Assembly (NCBI RefSeq): GCF_050946405.1
Contig: NZ_JBMNUS010000004.1
Span: 186,001-250,000 of the forward strand
Reading direction: 5' to 3'
Length of the DNA: 64,000 nt
Source of the DNA: Pseudochelatococcus sp050946405
GTDB lineage: Bacteria; Pseudomonadota; Alphaproteobacteria; Rhizobiales; Beijerinckiaceae
Positions 1 to 9,640 of this stretch are shown piece after piece (position 1 is the stretch's first letter; every line of letters starts with the position of its first letter). Under the pieces are notes generated by a model. That model did not search any database. It had not been told where the DNA came from and was given only the letters and a program-made list of their open reading frames with translations. Position numbers and translations under genes: made by a program.

Positions 1-492
1 GCGCGGCAGCGCCCACGAGCCGCCGCAGTCGGGCGAGGTGCCGATGCGGGCATAGGCGAAATTGAACACCGTATTGTCCGCCGCGATCAGCAGATCGAGA
101 TTGAGCGCCAGGCTCATGCCGCCGCCCGCGACAGCGCCCTTGAGGCTGCCGAGCACGATCTTCGGCGTGCGGGCGAGATCGGCCAGCGTGGCGTGGAAGG
201 GCTCGATCAGCGCGAGCGCCGCGCCGGGCTTGTCCTGCGCCGCTTGCAGATAGCCGAGATCGCCGCCCGCGCTGAAGCTGCGCCCGGCGGCGCGCACGAC
301 GATGACGCGCACGTCGTCGTCCCGAAGCGCCCGCGTCACCGCCTCGCGGAAGCCCTGCGCCAGCGCGAGGTCGAAAGCATTGAGCTGCGCCGGACGGTTG
401 AAGGTGATCCAGGCCGCGCCGTCGCGCGCCTCGTAGAGTACGGCGATATCGTGTTCATGCGCGCCTTCAGCGCGTGCCTCCCCGGCCGTCAT
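1..492 (-). CDS. Enoyl-CoA hydratase/isomerase family protein (partial, 3' end outside window)
   Basis: Crotonase-superfamily protein that probably hydrates or isomerises an enoyl-CoA in beta-oxidation. The 164 residues present contain the N-terminal ITFNRPAQLNAF motif, the first oxyanion-hole segment FSAGGDL near residue 86, and the second, GAVAGGGMSLALNLD, near residues 121-135. The C-terminal third runs off the window edge, so the catalytic acids cannot be judged. The ATG at 492 is the first in-frame start before the conserved region. It lies 146 bp downstream of the AraC-type gene on the same strand and is probably co-transcribed with it. The exact substrate is unknown. Confidence 0.9.
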   Translation of the reverse strand, partial: MTAGEARAEGAHEHDIAVLYEARDGAAWITFNRPAQLNAFDLALAQGFREAVTRALRDDDVRVIVVRAAGRSFSAGGDLGYLQAAQDKPGAALALIEPFHATLADLARTPKIVLGSLKGAVAGGGMSLALNLDLLIAADNTVFNFAYARIGTSPDCGGSWALPR

Positions 493-638
493 GCATTTCT
501 CCCGATCATGTTTTCATTGCACAGGTTTCGCGCCGGCGCGTCGTCACGCGGGCGCATCACGATTTGCCGCAAGGTAGAACGAAGACGCCGGCCCCGAAAA
601 GGGGATGGCCGAAAATGCCGGTATTTTGGCGAGGAATG

Positions 639-1751
639 TCAGTCGCGCTCCGCTGCGGGGTCGTCGGCCGGCAGCGGCTTCACGCCGCGCCTGCGGTAGC
701 TGCCCGGCGGGCTTCCCGTCCAGTTGCGGAAGGCGCGGTTGAAGGCGGCGGGATCGTCGAAGCCGAGCATGGCGCCGATGCTGGCGATGGACATGCTGGT
801 GTTGAGGATCTGGGCGATCGCCACATCCCGGCGCAACGCATCCTTGACCGCCTGAAAATGCGTGCCCTCCTCCTCCAGCCGGCGCGCCAGCGTGCGGGTG
901 GAGAGATGCAACCCCTGCGCGGCGCATTCGATGGTCGTGGCGAAGCCGAGTTGCGTCTTCAGGATATCGCGCACGCGGTGCGTCATGCGCTTCTCGTTGA
1001 CGGCGACCTGAATCCAGTCCATCGGCGCGTTGCGCAGAAAGGTCGCCAGCGTCGACTTGCTCTGCCGGATCGGCAGATCCAGATAGCCGAGTTCGAGATA
1101 ATAGGTCGTGCGCGGATAGTCGAAAAACACCGGCGCGGGATAGATGTTGACGTATTCGGATGCGTATTCGGGCGTGGGAAAGGCGAATTCCGCCCGGCAG
1201 AACGGTATCCTGCGCCCCACCAGCCAGGACGCCACCCCTTGCAGCAGCATCAGCATCACCTCGTGGACGAGCACGTGATGCGGGCCGGGCGGCGCAAGCT
1301 GGACGATGGTTATCTTGCCCAGATGATCCTCGCGGCCGAGTTCGAAACGCAGATCGTCCAGCATCAGCCGAAAATACTGGCCGAACCGGTAGAGCGCGAC
1401 GCGCAGATTGTCGGCGTTCAGCAGGTTGAGACAGAGAAACTTGAACGTCCCGCCATAGAGGGGCCGGGAAAAGAAGCCGGGGCATTCGTCGTCGAGCGTG
1501 CCGGCAAGAAACCGGTAGAGCTGCCCGAACTGCGCCACGGTGACGCGCGCGCCCTCCTGTCCCAGCAGATCCGGCGGAAGGCCGACCGTCGCCAGCGCGC
1601 GCGCCGTATCCACCGGTCCGCGCTGCGACGCACAGGCCAGCATCTCGGTCATGAAGCGGATGGGAATGGTGCGCGTTTCGGCGCCGGGGTCGCGACAGTT
1701 CTCGATCATGGCCTTGTCGGCGGCTCGCCCGCCGGACATGTGACGTTTCAT
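639..1751 (-). CDS. AraC-family transcriptional regulator
   Basis: DNA-binding regulator of about 370 residues. The N-terminal two thirds resemble the arabinose-binding-like sensor domain of OruR/ArgR-type AraC proteins (FGQLYRFLAGTLDDE, then LGYLDLPIRQ). The C-terminal 90 residues are a double helix-turn-helix with the typical LHLSTRTLARRLEEEGTHF and MLGFDDPAAFNRAFRNWTG segments. The start is uncertain: ATG codons at 1751, 1739 and 1652 are all in frame and none has a strong Shine-Dalgarno sequence. It is transcribed away from the thiolase operon and towards the enoyl-CoA hydratase, so it is a plausible activator of this beta-oxidation cluster. The ligand, perhaps a fatty or aromatic acid or its CoA ester, is inferred only from context. 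Confidence 0.85.
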   Translation of the reverse strand: MKRHMSGGRAADKAMIENCRDPGAETRTIPIRFMTEMLACASQRGPVDTARALATVGLPPDLLGQEGARVTVAQFGQLYRFLAGTLDDECPGFFSRPLYGGTFKFLCLNLLNADNLRVALYRFGQYFRLMLDDLRFELGREDHLGKITIVQLAPPGPHHVLVHEVMLMLLQGVASWLVGRRIPFCRAEFAFPTPEYASEYVNIYPAPVFFDYPRTTYYLELGYLDLPIRQSKSTLATFLRNAPMDWIQVAVNEKRMTHRVRDILKTQLGFATTIECAAQGLHLSTRTLARRLEEEGTHFQAVKDALRRDVAIAQILNTSMSIASIGAMLGFDDPAAFNRAFRNWTGSPPGSYRRRGVKPLPADDPAAERD

Positions 1752-2161
1752 ATGGCGGGAAATGTATATATTTCGGCAAGCTCTGTCATCTGCGATCTCG
1801 ACGCCGCTCGCTAATATGCATGTCAAAATAAAGCGGATACGAACTGGCCTGTCGTGAGTGAGACATCACGCGCATCACAGCGAAGCCTGCGTCTGGCAAG
1901 CCCTGCATATCCGCCGCACATCAGGACGCCTTCCGGGAAACGAGAAGGCGGCAAGGGAGGTCGCATGAAGTCCCCATACCAAGCTGCATTGCATCAAGGG
2001 CCTGTTTCAACGGGCATGCCCGCGCGGCCGCGCGGGTAGGGCGGCACGCGCAAGCGACGCGGGATGCAAGCGAAACAGCATCAAGCGAAACGACATGCAA
2101 ACGGGGCGGCATGCGTGCCGCGGCCCGCCATCGGCATAACGGAAGCAACTGGAGGAAGGAT
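1752..2161. other. Divergent intergenic region without a convincing gene
   Basis: About 410 bp between the AraC-type gene and the thiolase gene. It must hold the promoters of both transcription units. It contains a perfect 18-bp GC palindrome at 2019-2036 and two near-identical CAAGCGAAAC words around 2069-2094. The last ten bases, GGAGGAAGGA (2151-2160), are a strong ribosome-binding site for the thiolase ATG. Short open frames here lack family features or start signals and I do not call them. Confidence 0.5.
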
Positions 2162-3343
2162 ATGACTCGCGAAATCGTCGTCGTCGGTGCGGCCCGCACC
2201 GCCATCGGCACGTTCGGCGGCAGCCTGAAGGACGTCCCGATGACGCGCCTTGCCACCGAGGCGACGCGCGCGGCGCTGGAGCGCTCGAAGGTCGCGCCCG
2301 ATCAGGTCGGACATGTCGTGTTCGGCAACGTCATCCCGACGGAGCCCAACGACGCCTACCTCGCCCGCGTGGCGGCGCTCGACTCCGGGCTGCCGAAGGA
2401 GGTTCCGGCCTTCAACGTCAACCGCCTCTGCGGTTCCGGGCTGCAAGCCATCGTTTCCGCCGCGCAGGCCATCCGGCTCGGCGATACCGACATCGCCATC
2501 GGCGGCGGCGCGGAATCGATGAGCCGCGGCCCGTTCTTCGCCCTTGACGCCCGCTGGGGCACGAAAATGGGCGACAGCCGCAGCATCGACTACATGCTCG
2601 GCATCCTGCACGACCCATGGCACAAGATCCACATGGGCATCACGGCCGAGAACGTCGCGGAGCGCTTTCACGTCAGCCGGCAGGATCAGGATGCGCTGGC
2701 CGCCGAAAGCCACCGGCGCGCGGCCCACGCCATCGAGGCCGGCTATTTCCGCGAGCAGATCGCGCCGGTCGAGATCGCCACGCGCAAGGGCGTCACGGTC
2801 TTCGACACCGACGAGCATGTGCGCGCCGACACCACCGCGGAGAGCCTTGCGGGCCTGAAGCCGGTGTTTCGCAAGGACGGCACGGTGACGGCCGGCAATT
2901 CCTCCGGCATCAACGACGCGGCGGCGGCCGTGGTGCTGGCGGAAGCCGGCCGCGCCGAACGCGACGGCCTCGTGCCGCTCGCCCGCCTCGTCGGCTATGC
3001 GCACGCGGGCGTCGAGCCGGAACTGATGGGCATCGGCCCCATCCCCGCCACCCGCAAGGTGCTGGAGCGGACGGGCATCAAGGTCGACGACCTCGACGTG
3101 ATCGAATCGAACGAAGCCTTCGCCGCACAGGCTTGCGCGGTGGCGCGGGAACTCGGCTTCGACCCCGCGAAGGTGAATCCCAACGGTTCAGGCATCTCGC
3201 TCGGCCATCCGGTGGGCGCGACGGGCGCGATCATCACCACGAAGGCCATCTATGAACTGCAACGCATCAAGGGCCGCTATGCGCTGGTGACGATGTGCAT
3301 CGGCGGCGGACAGGGCATCGCCGCCATCTTCGAGCGGCTGTGA
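2162..3343 (+). CDS. Acetyl-CoA acyltransferase (thiolase)
   Basis: Thiolase of 393 residues catalysing thiolytic cleavage of 3-ketoacyl-CoA, or the reverse condensation, in the cytoplasm. All active-site elements are visible: nucleophilic Cys90 in NRLCGSGLQ, His349 in GHPVGATGA and Cys379 in MCIGGGQG. The ATG at 2162 was chosen over an upstream in-frame start because GGAGGAAGGA directly precedes it and the protein then begins MTREIVVVGAART as family members do. It is first in a run with the acyl-CoA dehydrogenase (37 bp gap) and the acyl-CoA ligase, forming a core beta-oxidation set. Chain-length preference (PhaA/AtoB versus BktB/FadA-like) cannot be read from sequence alone. Confidence 0.95.
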   Translation: MTREIVVVGAARTAIGTFGGSLKDVPMTRLATEATRAALERSKVAPDQVGHVVFGNVIPTEPNDAYLARVAALDSGLPKEVPAFNVNRLCGSGLQAIVSAAQAIRLGDTDIAIGGGAESMSRGPFFALDARWGTKMGDSRSIDYMLGILHDPWHKIHMGITAENVAERFHVSRQDQDALAAESHRRAAHAIEAGYFREQIAPVEIATRKGVTVFDTDEHVRADTTAESLAGLKPVFRKDGTVTAGNSSGINDAAAAVVLAEAGRAERDGLVPLARLVGYAHAGVEPELMGIGPIPATRKVLERTGIKVDDLDVIESNEAFAAQACAVARELGFDPAKVNPNGSGISLGHPVGATGAIITTKAIYELQRIKGRYALVTMCIGGGQGIAAIFERL

Positions 3344-3380
3344 CCGGATTGCGGTTTCGGAAGGCAGGCAAGGAACACCG

Positions 3381-4520
3381 ATGACACGCAAACCGGGCTG
3401 GTGGAACGAAGAACTCGCCCTTCTTCAGGAAAGCATCGTCCGCTTCCTGACGGCGGAATACCTGCCGTATCAGGAAGAATGGGAGAAGGCGGGCATCGTG
3501 CCGCGCGCCTTCTGGGAAAAAGCCGCGCAGGCCGGCATTCTCGGCGCCTCCCTGCCGGAGGAATACGGCGGCAGCGGCGGAACGATCTTCCACGACGCCG
3601 TCATCTTCGACGCGCTGGGCCGGCTGGGCATCACGGGCTTCGGCCTGCATGTCCATCTGATCGCGGCCCATTACGTGCTGGCCTACGGCTCGCCCGAGCA
3701 AAAGGCCCGCTGGCTGCCGAAGCTGGCATCGGGCGAATTCGTCGGCGCCATCGCCATGACGGAGCCCGGCACCGGCTCCGATCTGAAGGCGATCAGGGCG
3801 CGGGCCGTGACCGGGGGCGACGACTACATCGTCTCCGGTTCGAAGATCTTCATCTCCAACGGCATCAATGCGAATTTCATCGTCACCGTGGTGCGGACGG
3901 GCGATGACGGCGCGCGCGGCGTGTCGCTCATCGGCGTGGAGACGGACGGTCTCGCCGGCTTCCGGCGCGGGCGCAACCTGGACAAGATCGGCCAGAAGGC
4001 GCAGGACACGGCGGAACTGTTCTACGAGGATTGCCGTATCCCCCGCCGCAACCTCATCGGCCCGCAGGAGGGCGCGGGCTTCGCCCAGTTGATGGCGCAA
4101 CTGCCGTATGAGCGCCTGATGCTCGCCATCGGCGCCATCGGGACGATCGATTACGCCATCGAGCTGGCGAAGACCTACACGAGCGAGCGCGAGGCCTTCG
4201 GCCGCCCCGTGCGCGCCTTTCAGAACACGGCCTTCCGGCTGGCGGAATGCGCGACGGAAGCCGCCATCGGCCGCGTCTTCGTCGAGGATTGCGTGGCCCG
4301 TTTCGCCGACGGCGGGCTCGACGCCACCACCGCGGCCATGGCGAAATGGTGGACCACCGAGAAGCAGTGCGCCATCGTGGACACCTGCCTGCAACTCTTC
4401 GGCGGCTACGGCTACATGCTGGAATATCCCATCGCCCGCCTCTACGCGGACAGCCGCGTGCAGCGTATTTACGGCGGCACGACCGAAATCATGAAAGAAC
4501 TGATTTCTCGCAATATCTGA
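3381..4520 (+). CDS. Acyl-CoA dehydrogenase
   Basis: FAD-dependent acyl-CoA dehydrogenase of 379 residues that introduces the alpha,beta double bond in acyl-CoA. FAD/substrate motifs are present (AMTEPGTGSDL at about 125-135 and ISNG near 158). The C-terminal signature reads YGGTTEIMKE. The position of the MCAD catalytic glutamate (YEGT) is therefore glycine, as in long-chain and isovaleryl-type enzymes. In those enzymes the base sits in the preceding helix, and Glu244 in LPYERL is in the right place here. The start at 3381 follows AAGGAACACCG. It is cotranscribed with the thiolase upstream and very probably the ligase downstream. Confidence 0.93.
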   Translation: MTRKPGWWNEELALLQESIVRFLTAEYLPYQEEWEKAGIVPRAFWEKAAQAGILGASLPEEYGGSGGTIFHDAVIFDALGRLGITGFGLHVHLIAAHYVLAYGSPEQKARWLPKLASGEFVGAIAMTEPGTGSDLKAIRARAVTGGDDYIVSGSKIFISNGINANFIVTVVRTGDDGARGVSLIGVETDGLAGFRRGRNLDKIGQKAQDTAELFYEDCRIPRRNLIGPQEGAGFAQLMAQLPYERLMLAIGAIGTIDYAIELAKTYTSEREAFGRPVRAFQNTAFRLAECATEAAIGRVFVEDCVARFADGGLDATTAAMAKWWTTEKQCAIVDTCLQLFGGYGYMLEYPIARLYADSRVQRIYGGTTEIMKELISRNI

Positions 4521-4686
4521 AATCGAGAATCAATGAACACGATTCCGACATGCCATACCCTATTACGGCATGGACATACCGCGATAATATTTGCGGATCA
4601 TATCCGAATATTCGACCATATCAGCTTGAACAAGGCAATCCCCGCGCCGGATGGCGCGGGATAACCACGACAGGGAGAGGCCAACC

Positions 4687-6279
4687 ATGTGTGCAGCATT
4701 GTCGCCCGTGCGGGACATCGGTGATCGCGCACGACGCAACACCATTTCCGACGCATTCCAGCGCGCGGTGGGCCGCTATCCGGAACGGACGGCGCTCATT
4801 TTCGGCGACCGGCAATGGAGCTTTTCCGGGCTGGACCGGGCGCTCGACAGGGTGGCGACGCGGCTTCTCGCGGCGGGCCTCGAACCCGGAGACCGCGTGG
4901 CGGCCTACGGCCGCAACTCCGACGCCTTCCTCATCCTGTGGCTGGCCTGCACCCGCGCGGGTCTGGTCCATGTGCCGATCAACTACGCGCTGGTCGGGCG
5001 GGAACTGCATTACATCGTTCACCAGTCCGGCGCGCGCGCCCTCTTCGTCGATCCCGCCCTGGCCGAAAAGGCCCGTGAGGCCGTCGCCGACATCGTGGGG
5101 CTGTCCGTCATCGGCTCGCTTTCCGGCGGCGGCGATTTCGACATCGTGGCCACCGCCCTCGACGAGAGCCTGACGATCGCGTCCGATATCGGCGCCGCCA
5201 ACGACGACACGGACGTCGTGCAACTCCTTTACACATCGGGCACGACGGCCGCCCCCAAGGGCGCGATGATGACGCATCGCTCGCTGCTGTCCGAATACGA
5301 AAGCTGCATCATCGAACTCGGTTTCCGGGCGGCGGACCGCGCGCTCGCGGCGCTGCCGCTGTACCATTCCGCGCAGATGCATGTCTTCACCATGCCGCAA
5401 CTGCTGGTGGGCGCGACCACCGTGCTCATCGAGACGCCGAAGCCCGAGATCTGCCTGGAGCTTGTCGAGGCACAGCGCATCACCTCGTTCTTCGCGCCGC
5501 CGACGGTGTGGATCAGCCTGTTGCGCGCGCCGGACTTCGACAAGCGGGACCTGTCGTCGCTGAAGCAGGTCTTCTACGGCGCATCGATCATGCCGGTGCC
5601 GGTGCTGCATGAGCTGCGCGAGCGCCTGCCCGGCGCGCAGACCTTCAACTGCTACGGACAGAGCGAGATCGGCCCGCTCGCGACCGTGCTGCGTCCCGAG
5701 GAGCACGACGCGCGCCCCGCCTCCGCCGGACGGCCGATCTACAACGTGCAGACCCGCATCGTCGACACCGACATGAACGACGTGCCGCCCGGCGTGTCCG
5801 GCGAGATCGTGCACCGCTCGCCGCAACTGCTCGTCGGCTACTGGGGCAAGCCGGAGGAAACGAAGGAGGCGTTCGAGGGCGGCTGGTTCCACTCGGGCGA
5901 CGTCGGCATCCGCGACGAGGAAGGTTACATCACGGTCGTCGACCGGGTGAAGGACATCATCAAGACCGGCGGCACCATCGTGGCGAGCCGCGAGGTCGAG
6001 GAAGCGCTGTTCACTCACCCGGCGGTACTGGAAGTCGCCGTCGTCGGCCTCCCCGACCCCAAGTGGATCGAGGCGGTGACGGCGCTCGTGGTGCTGCGGC
6101 AGGGCTCGCAGGCGACGGAGGAAGATCTCGTCGCCCATGTGCGCCCGCTGCTCGCGCCCTTCAAGCTGCCCAAGCGCGTCATCTTCCTGCCCGAGCTGCC
6201 CCGCAACACGGCGGGCAAGATCCTCAAGCGGGATCTGCGCAAGACGTTCCAGGAGATGCTGGAAAACGGTGCTCCGTAA
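4687..6279 (+). CDS. AMP-dependent acyl-CoA synthetase
   Basis: ANL-superfamily acyl-CoA ligase of 530 residues that activates a carboxylic acid to its CoA thioester via an acyl-adenylate. The P-loop-like LLYTSGTTAAPKG starts at residue 180. YGQSE, WFHSGDVG, VKDIIKTGG and the C-terminal catalytic lysine (AGKILKRD, Lys511) follow in family order. The ATG at 4687 is preferred because AGGGAGAGG lies just upstream; an earlier in-frame ATG at 4651 has none. A 166-bp gap with a CATGCC/GGCATG hairpin separates it from the dehydrogenase. It probably supplies acyl-CoA to the two genes upstream. It ends at a strong hairpin facing the convergent efflux operon. Confidence 0.93.
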   Translation: MCAALSPVRDIGDRARRNTISDAFQRAVGRYPERTALIFGDRQWSFSGLDRALDRVATRLLAAGLEPGDRVAAYGRNSDAFLILWLACTRAGLVHVPINYALVGRELHYIVHQSGARALFVDPALAEKAREAVADIVGLSVIGSLSGGGDFDIVATALDESLTIASDIGAANDDTDVVQLLYTSGTTAAPKGAMMTHRSLLSEYESCIIELGFRAADRALAALPLYHSAQMHVFTMPQLLVGATTVLIETPKPEICLELVEAQRITSFFAPPTVWISLLRAPDFDKRDLSSLKQVFYGASIMPVPVLHELRERLPGAQTFNCYGQSEIGPLATVLRPEEHDARPASAGRPIYNVQTRIVDTDMNDVPPGVSGEIVHRSPQLLVGYWGKPEETKEAFEGGWFHSGDVGIRDEEGYITVVDRVKDIIKTGGTIVASREVEEALFTHPAVLEVAVVGLPDPKWIEAVTALVVLRQGSQATEEDLVAHVRPLLAPFKLPKRVIFLPELPRNTAGKILKRDLRKTFQEMLENGAP

Positions 6280-6293
6280 AGTCGCGCCGTCAG

Positions 6294-6315
6294 GCCCGGC
6301 CCCCGCGGGCCGGGC
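6294..6315. terminator. Hairpin between convergent genes
   Basis: Perfect 9-bp inverted repeat, GCCCGGCCC (6294-6302) and GGGCCGGGC (6307-6315), with a 4-base loop. It lies between the stop codons of the acyl-CoA synthetase and the convergent RND pump gene. There is no T-tract, so intrinsic termination is possible but unproven. Confidence 0.55.
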
Positions 6316-6318
6316 GCA

Positions 6319-9300
6319 TCATCGCGCCGCCACCTCGCTTTGCGTGGCGGCGACGGCCGCCGCCTGCTCGCGCTCCCTGCGCTTGTTGCCGAAGAACAGG
6401 GCGTAGCCGGCCGGCAGCACGAGGATCGTCAGGACGGTGGCCACCAGGATGCCGCCCATCATCGCATAGGCCAGCGGCCCCCAGAACACGCCGCGCGATA
6501 TCGGGATGAGCGCGAGGACGGCGGTCATCGCCGTCAGCACGATGGGGCGAAAGCGCCGCACGGCCGCGCCCACGATGGCCTCGGAGCGCTCCATCCCCGC
6601 CGCGATGTCCTGGTCGATCTGGTCGACCAGAATGATCGAATTGCGCATGATGATGCCGAGCAGGGCGATCACGCCGAGAATGGCGACGAAGCCGAACGGC
6701 GCGCCGCTGACGAGAAGCGCCGCCGCCGCGCCGATGATGCCGAGCGGCCCGGTGACGAGCACCAGCATGGCCTTGCCGAAATGCTGGAGCTGCACCATGA
6801 GCAGCACGATGATGACGGCCATCATCACCGGCGCCTTGGCGGCGATGGACGCCTGGCTTTCGGCGGAATCCTCCGCGCCGCCCTGTATCTCCACCCGGTA
6901 GCCGGGCTCCAGCCGGTCGCGCAGATCCTGCATGTCGGCATACATCTTCAGCACGACATCGTTGGGCTGCACGCTGTCCGGCAGGGTGGCGCGCACCGTG
7001 ATGGTGGGCAGGCGGTCGCGCCGCCATTCGATCCCCTGCTCCAGTTCCGGCACGACCTTGGCCATCTGCGACAGGGGCACGAAGCCGCCGAAATCCGTCG
7101 GGATGTAGATCGACTCCACCGCCGAGAGCAGACGCCGGCTGGCATCCGGCTCACGCACGACCACGGCGACGGTCTCCTCGCCATCGCGGAAAGCGCCGAG
7201 CGGCACGCCGGACATACCCGCTTGCAGCATCTGGCGGATGCGCTGCGAAGTCACGCCGAGCGCGCGGGCGCGGTCCTGATCCACGACGAGCCGCATCGCG
7301 GTCACGGGCTCCAGCCAGTCGTCATGCACGGAGGCCAGTTGCGGATGCGCGAGGAAACGCGCCTTGACCTGATCGGCGATGCGCCGCACCTCGCCGCGGT
7401 CTGGCCCGGTGACGCGCATCTGGACCGGCCAGCCGGTCGGCGGGCCGAGGAAGAGGCGGTCGACCTTGCCGCGAATGTCCGGGAAATCCTCGGCGAGGAT
7501 GCGGCGCAGCCTGGCGATCAGGCGCTCGCGGGCGGGCTCGTCATTCGCCATGACGAGGAGCTGCGCGAAATTCGGGTTGCGAAGCTGCTGGTCGAGCGGC
7601 AGGAAGAAGCGCGGGGCGCCCTCGCCGATATAGGTGGCGACGAAGCGCTTGTCGTCGTCGTTCATGATGCGGGCTTCGAGCGCCTTCGCCTGCCTTTCGA
7701 CCTCGTGAATGCTGGTGCCTTCCGGCAGCCAGAGGTCGACGAGGATTTCCGGCCGCGAGGATTGCGGGAAGAAGTTCTTCGGAATGAACTGGAAGGACCA
7801 CAGGCTCGCCGCGAAAACGACGAGCGTGAGCGCGAGCACCACGAGGCGGTGGCGCACGGCCCAGCTCACGGCGCCCCGCAGGCGGCGATAGAAGCGCGTG
7901 TCGAAAACGTCGTGATGGTTGCCGGCGTGATGGCGCTGCTTCAGGATCATGTAGCCGAGCCACGGCGTGAAATAGACCGCCACGAACCACGACACCACCA
8001 GCGCGATGCCGACGACATAGAACAGCGAGCGCACATATTCCCCCGCCGTGGACGCGGCGAAGCCGACCGGGATGAAGCCGGCGGTGGTGATCAGCGTGCC
8101 GGTGAGCATCGGAAACGCCGTCGAGGTATAGGCGAAGCTCGCCGCCTCGATCTTGACGAGCCCCTCCTCCAGCTTGCGCTCCATCAGTTCCACGACGATC
8201 ATCGCATCGTCCACCAGCAGGCCGAGCGCGATGATGAGCGCGCCGAGCGAAATGCGCTGAAGCTCTATCCCCAGTTCGTACATGATGGCGAATGTGGCCG
8301 CCAGCGTCAGCGGAATGGCGATGGCGATGACGAGCCCCGCGCGCCAGCCGATGGACAGGAACGACACGACCAGCACGATGGCCAGCGCCTCGCCCAGCGC
8401 CTTCATGAACTCGCCGACGGCTTCCGTCACCACCTCGGGCTGATTGGAGATCTGATCGATCCGCGCGCCATAGGGCAACACGGCCTCGAAACGCCTGTAG
8501 GTTTCCTCCACCGCCCGGCCGACATCCGTCACCTTGTAGCCTGCCGCCATCACCACGCCGACCTGGACGCTGTCCGCACCGTTGAAGCGGAATTTTCGCG
8601 CGAAGGGGTCTTCCAGTCCGAGCGAGACGGTGGCGATATCGCCGAGCCGGGTGACGTGGCCGCCGGTGCGCAGGCGCAGATTGCGTATATCTTCCAGCCG
8701 GTTGACGCTGCCCTCGACCGCGATGCGCACCGACCGCGTTTCCGTCTCGACGAAGCCGGCCGAATCCACCGTGTTCTGCCCGGCAAGGGCGTTGCGCAGG
8801 TCGTCGAGCGTCAGCCCCCGCTCCGCCATCGCCGTCGAGGAGATGTCGATGAAGATCTTTTCCGGCTGATCGCCGAGAATGACGGCCTTCTCGACGCCGG
8901 GCGTCGACAGCAGCATGTCGCGCGCCTGAACGGCGAGCTTCTTCAGCTCGGGAAAGGTGAACCCTTCGCCGCTGAACGAATGCAGCGTGATGAAGGTATC
9001 GCCGAACTCGTCGTTGAAATAAGGCCCGATCAGGCCCTCGGGCAGTTCGCCGGCGATATCGTCCACCTTCTTTCGCACCTCGTAGAAGGTGTCGGCGACC
9101 TGTTGGGCGTTTGTGTCGCCCTCGATCTGCAAGGTGATGATGGCGCTGCCGGCGCGCGTGTAGGAGCGGATGAAATCCAGATGGGGCGTTTCCTGCAACT
9201 TCCGCTCGATGCGGTTCACCACCTGATCTTCCATCTCCTGAATGGAGGCACCGGGCCAGGCGGCCTGCACCACCATGACGCGGAAGGTGAAATCCGGGTC

Positions 9301-9438
9301 CTCCTTCTGGCCCATGCGAAACAGCCCGAAGGCGCCGGCCAGCAGGATGAAGCCGAACAGGAAGCGCGCCATGCTGGCATGGCCGATGGCCCAGCGCGAG
9401 AGATTGAAGGACTGCTTTTCCGGGGTGGAGGTCGTCAT
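6319..9438 (-). CDS. RND efflux transporter, inner-membrane pump subunit (HAE1/TriC-like)
   Basis: Proton-driven RND pump of 1039 residues, near the usual 1020-1050. It has TM1 at about residues 22-41, a first large periplasmic loop, a TM2-TM6 block from about 350, and the transmembrane acidic pair in GLLVDDAMIVVE (Asp410-Asp411) needed for proton coupling. A second periplasmic loop and TM block follow, ending in LVLPAGYALFFGNKRRE. The ATG at 9438 gives MTTSTPEKQ; a start eight codons earlier is possible. It is the last gene of a TetR-adaptor-pump operon, separated from the adaptor gene by a palindromic repeat. Outer-membrane channel genes are absent, so it must borrow one. Substrates are unknown. 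Confidence 0.92.
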   Translation of the reverse strand: MTTSTPEKQSFNLSRWAIGHASMARFLFGFILLAGAFGLFRMGQKEDPDFTFRVMVVQAAWPGASIQEMEDQVVNRIERKLQETPHLDFIRSYTRAGSAIITLQIEGDTNAQQVADTFYEVRKKVDDIAGELPEGLIGPYFNDEFGDTFITLHSFSGEGFTFPELKKLAVQARDMLLSTPGVEKAVILGDQPEKIFIDISSTAMAERGLTLDDLRNALAGQNTVDSAGFVETETRSVRIAVEGSVNRLEDIRNLRLRTGGHVTRLGDIATVSLGLEDPFARKFRFNGADSVQVGVVMAAGYKVTDVGRAVEETYRRFEAVLPYGARIDQISNQPEVVTEAVGEFMKALGEALAIVLVVSFLSIGWRAGLVIAIAIPLTLAATFAIMYELGIELQRISLGALIIALGLLVDDAMIVVELMERKLEEGLVKIEAASFAYTSTAFPMLTGTLITTAGFIPVGFAASTAGEYVRSLFYVVGIALVVSWFVAVYFTPWLGYMILKQRHHAGNHHDVFDTRFYRRLRGAVSWAVRHRLVVLALTLVVFAASLWSFQFIPKNFFPQSSRPEILVDLWLPEGTSIHEVERQAKALEARIMNDDDKRFVATYIGEGAPRFFLPLDQQLRNPNFAQLLVMANDEPARERLIARLRRILAEDFPDIRGKVDRLFLGPPTGWPVQMRVTGPDRGEVRRIADQVKARFLAHPQLASVHDDWLEPVTAMRLVVDQDRARALGVTSQRIRQMLQAGMSGVPLGAFRDGEETVAVVVREPDASRRLLSAVESIYIPTDFGGFVPLSQMAKVVPELEQGIEWRRDRLPTITVRATLPDSVQPNDVVLKMYADMQDLRDRLEPGYRVEIQGGAEDSAESQASIAAKAPVMMAVIIVLLMVQLQHFGKAMLVLVTGPLGIIGAAAALLVSGAPFGFVAILGVIALLGIIMRNSIILVDQIDQDIAAGMERSEAIVGAAVRRFRPIVLTAMTAVLALIPISRGVFWGPLAYAMMGGILVATVLTILVLPAGYALFFGNKRREREQAAAVAATQSEVAAR

Positions 9439-9538
9439 CGGCGATGTCCGGTTGCTGCGCAAGGAGGGTCCCGTGCCTGCGGCGACGCAAGCGCGAGCCC
9501 GCCCCTACTCGTATCGGGCGGAAGGAAGACGCGCTCTA

Positions 9539-9640
9539 TAGCGTTTTCAAGCAAAGTTGATACCGCTTTGCGTGAAGAAAATGCGTCAAGTCAATGAGAT
9601 AGAGCATTTCGGCGTTTCAACGAAACACCGAAATGCTCTA
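9539..9640. repeat. Bipartite palindromic intergenic repeat R1, copy A
   Basis: About 100 bp made of two stem-loops: an outer part with GCAAAG...CTTTGC and an inner part with GAGCATTTCGGCGTTTC facing GAAACACCGAAATGCTC. The reverse complement of 26797-26901 matches almost base for base across the whole length (for example GCGTTTTCAAGCAAAG, CCGCTTTGCGTGAAGAAAA, CGTCAAGTCAAT). It sits between pump and adaptor genes, and its last bases CTA provide the TAG stop codon of the adaptor gene. Confidence 0.85.

Noticed and set aside
6340..9597. Open frame of over 1000 codons on the plus strand, antisense to the RND pump gene
   Set aside because: Arginine/histidine/aspartate-rich composition without domains; it mirrors codon bias of the real minus-strand gene in GC-rich DNA.
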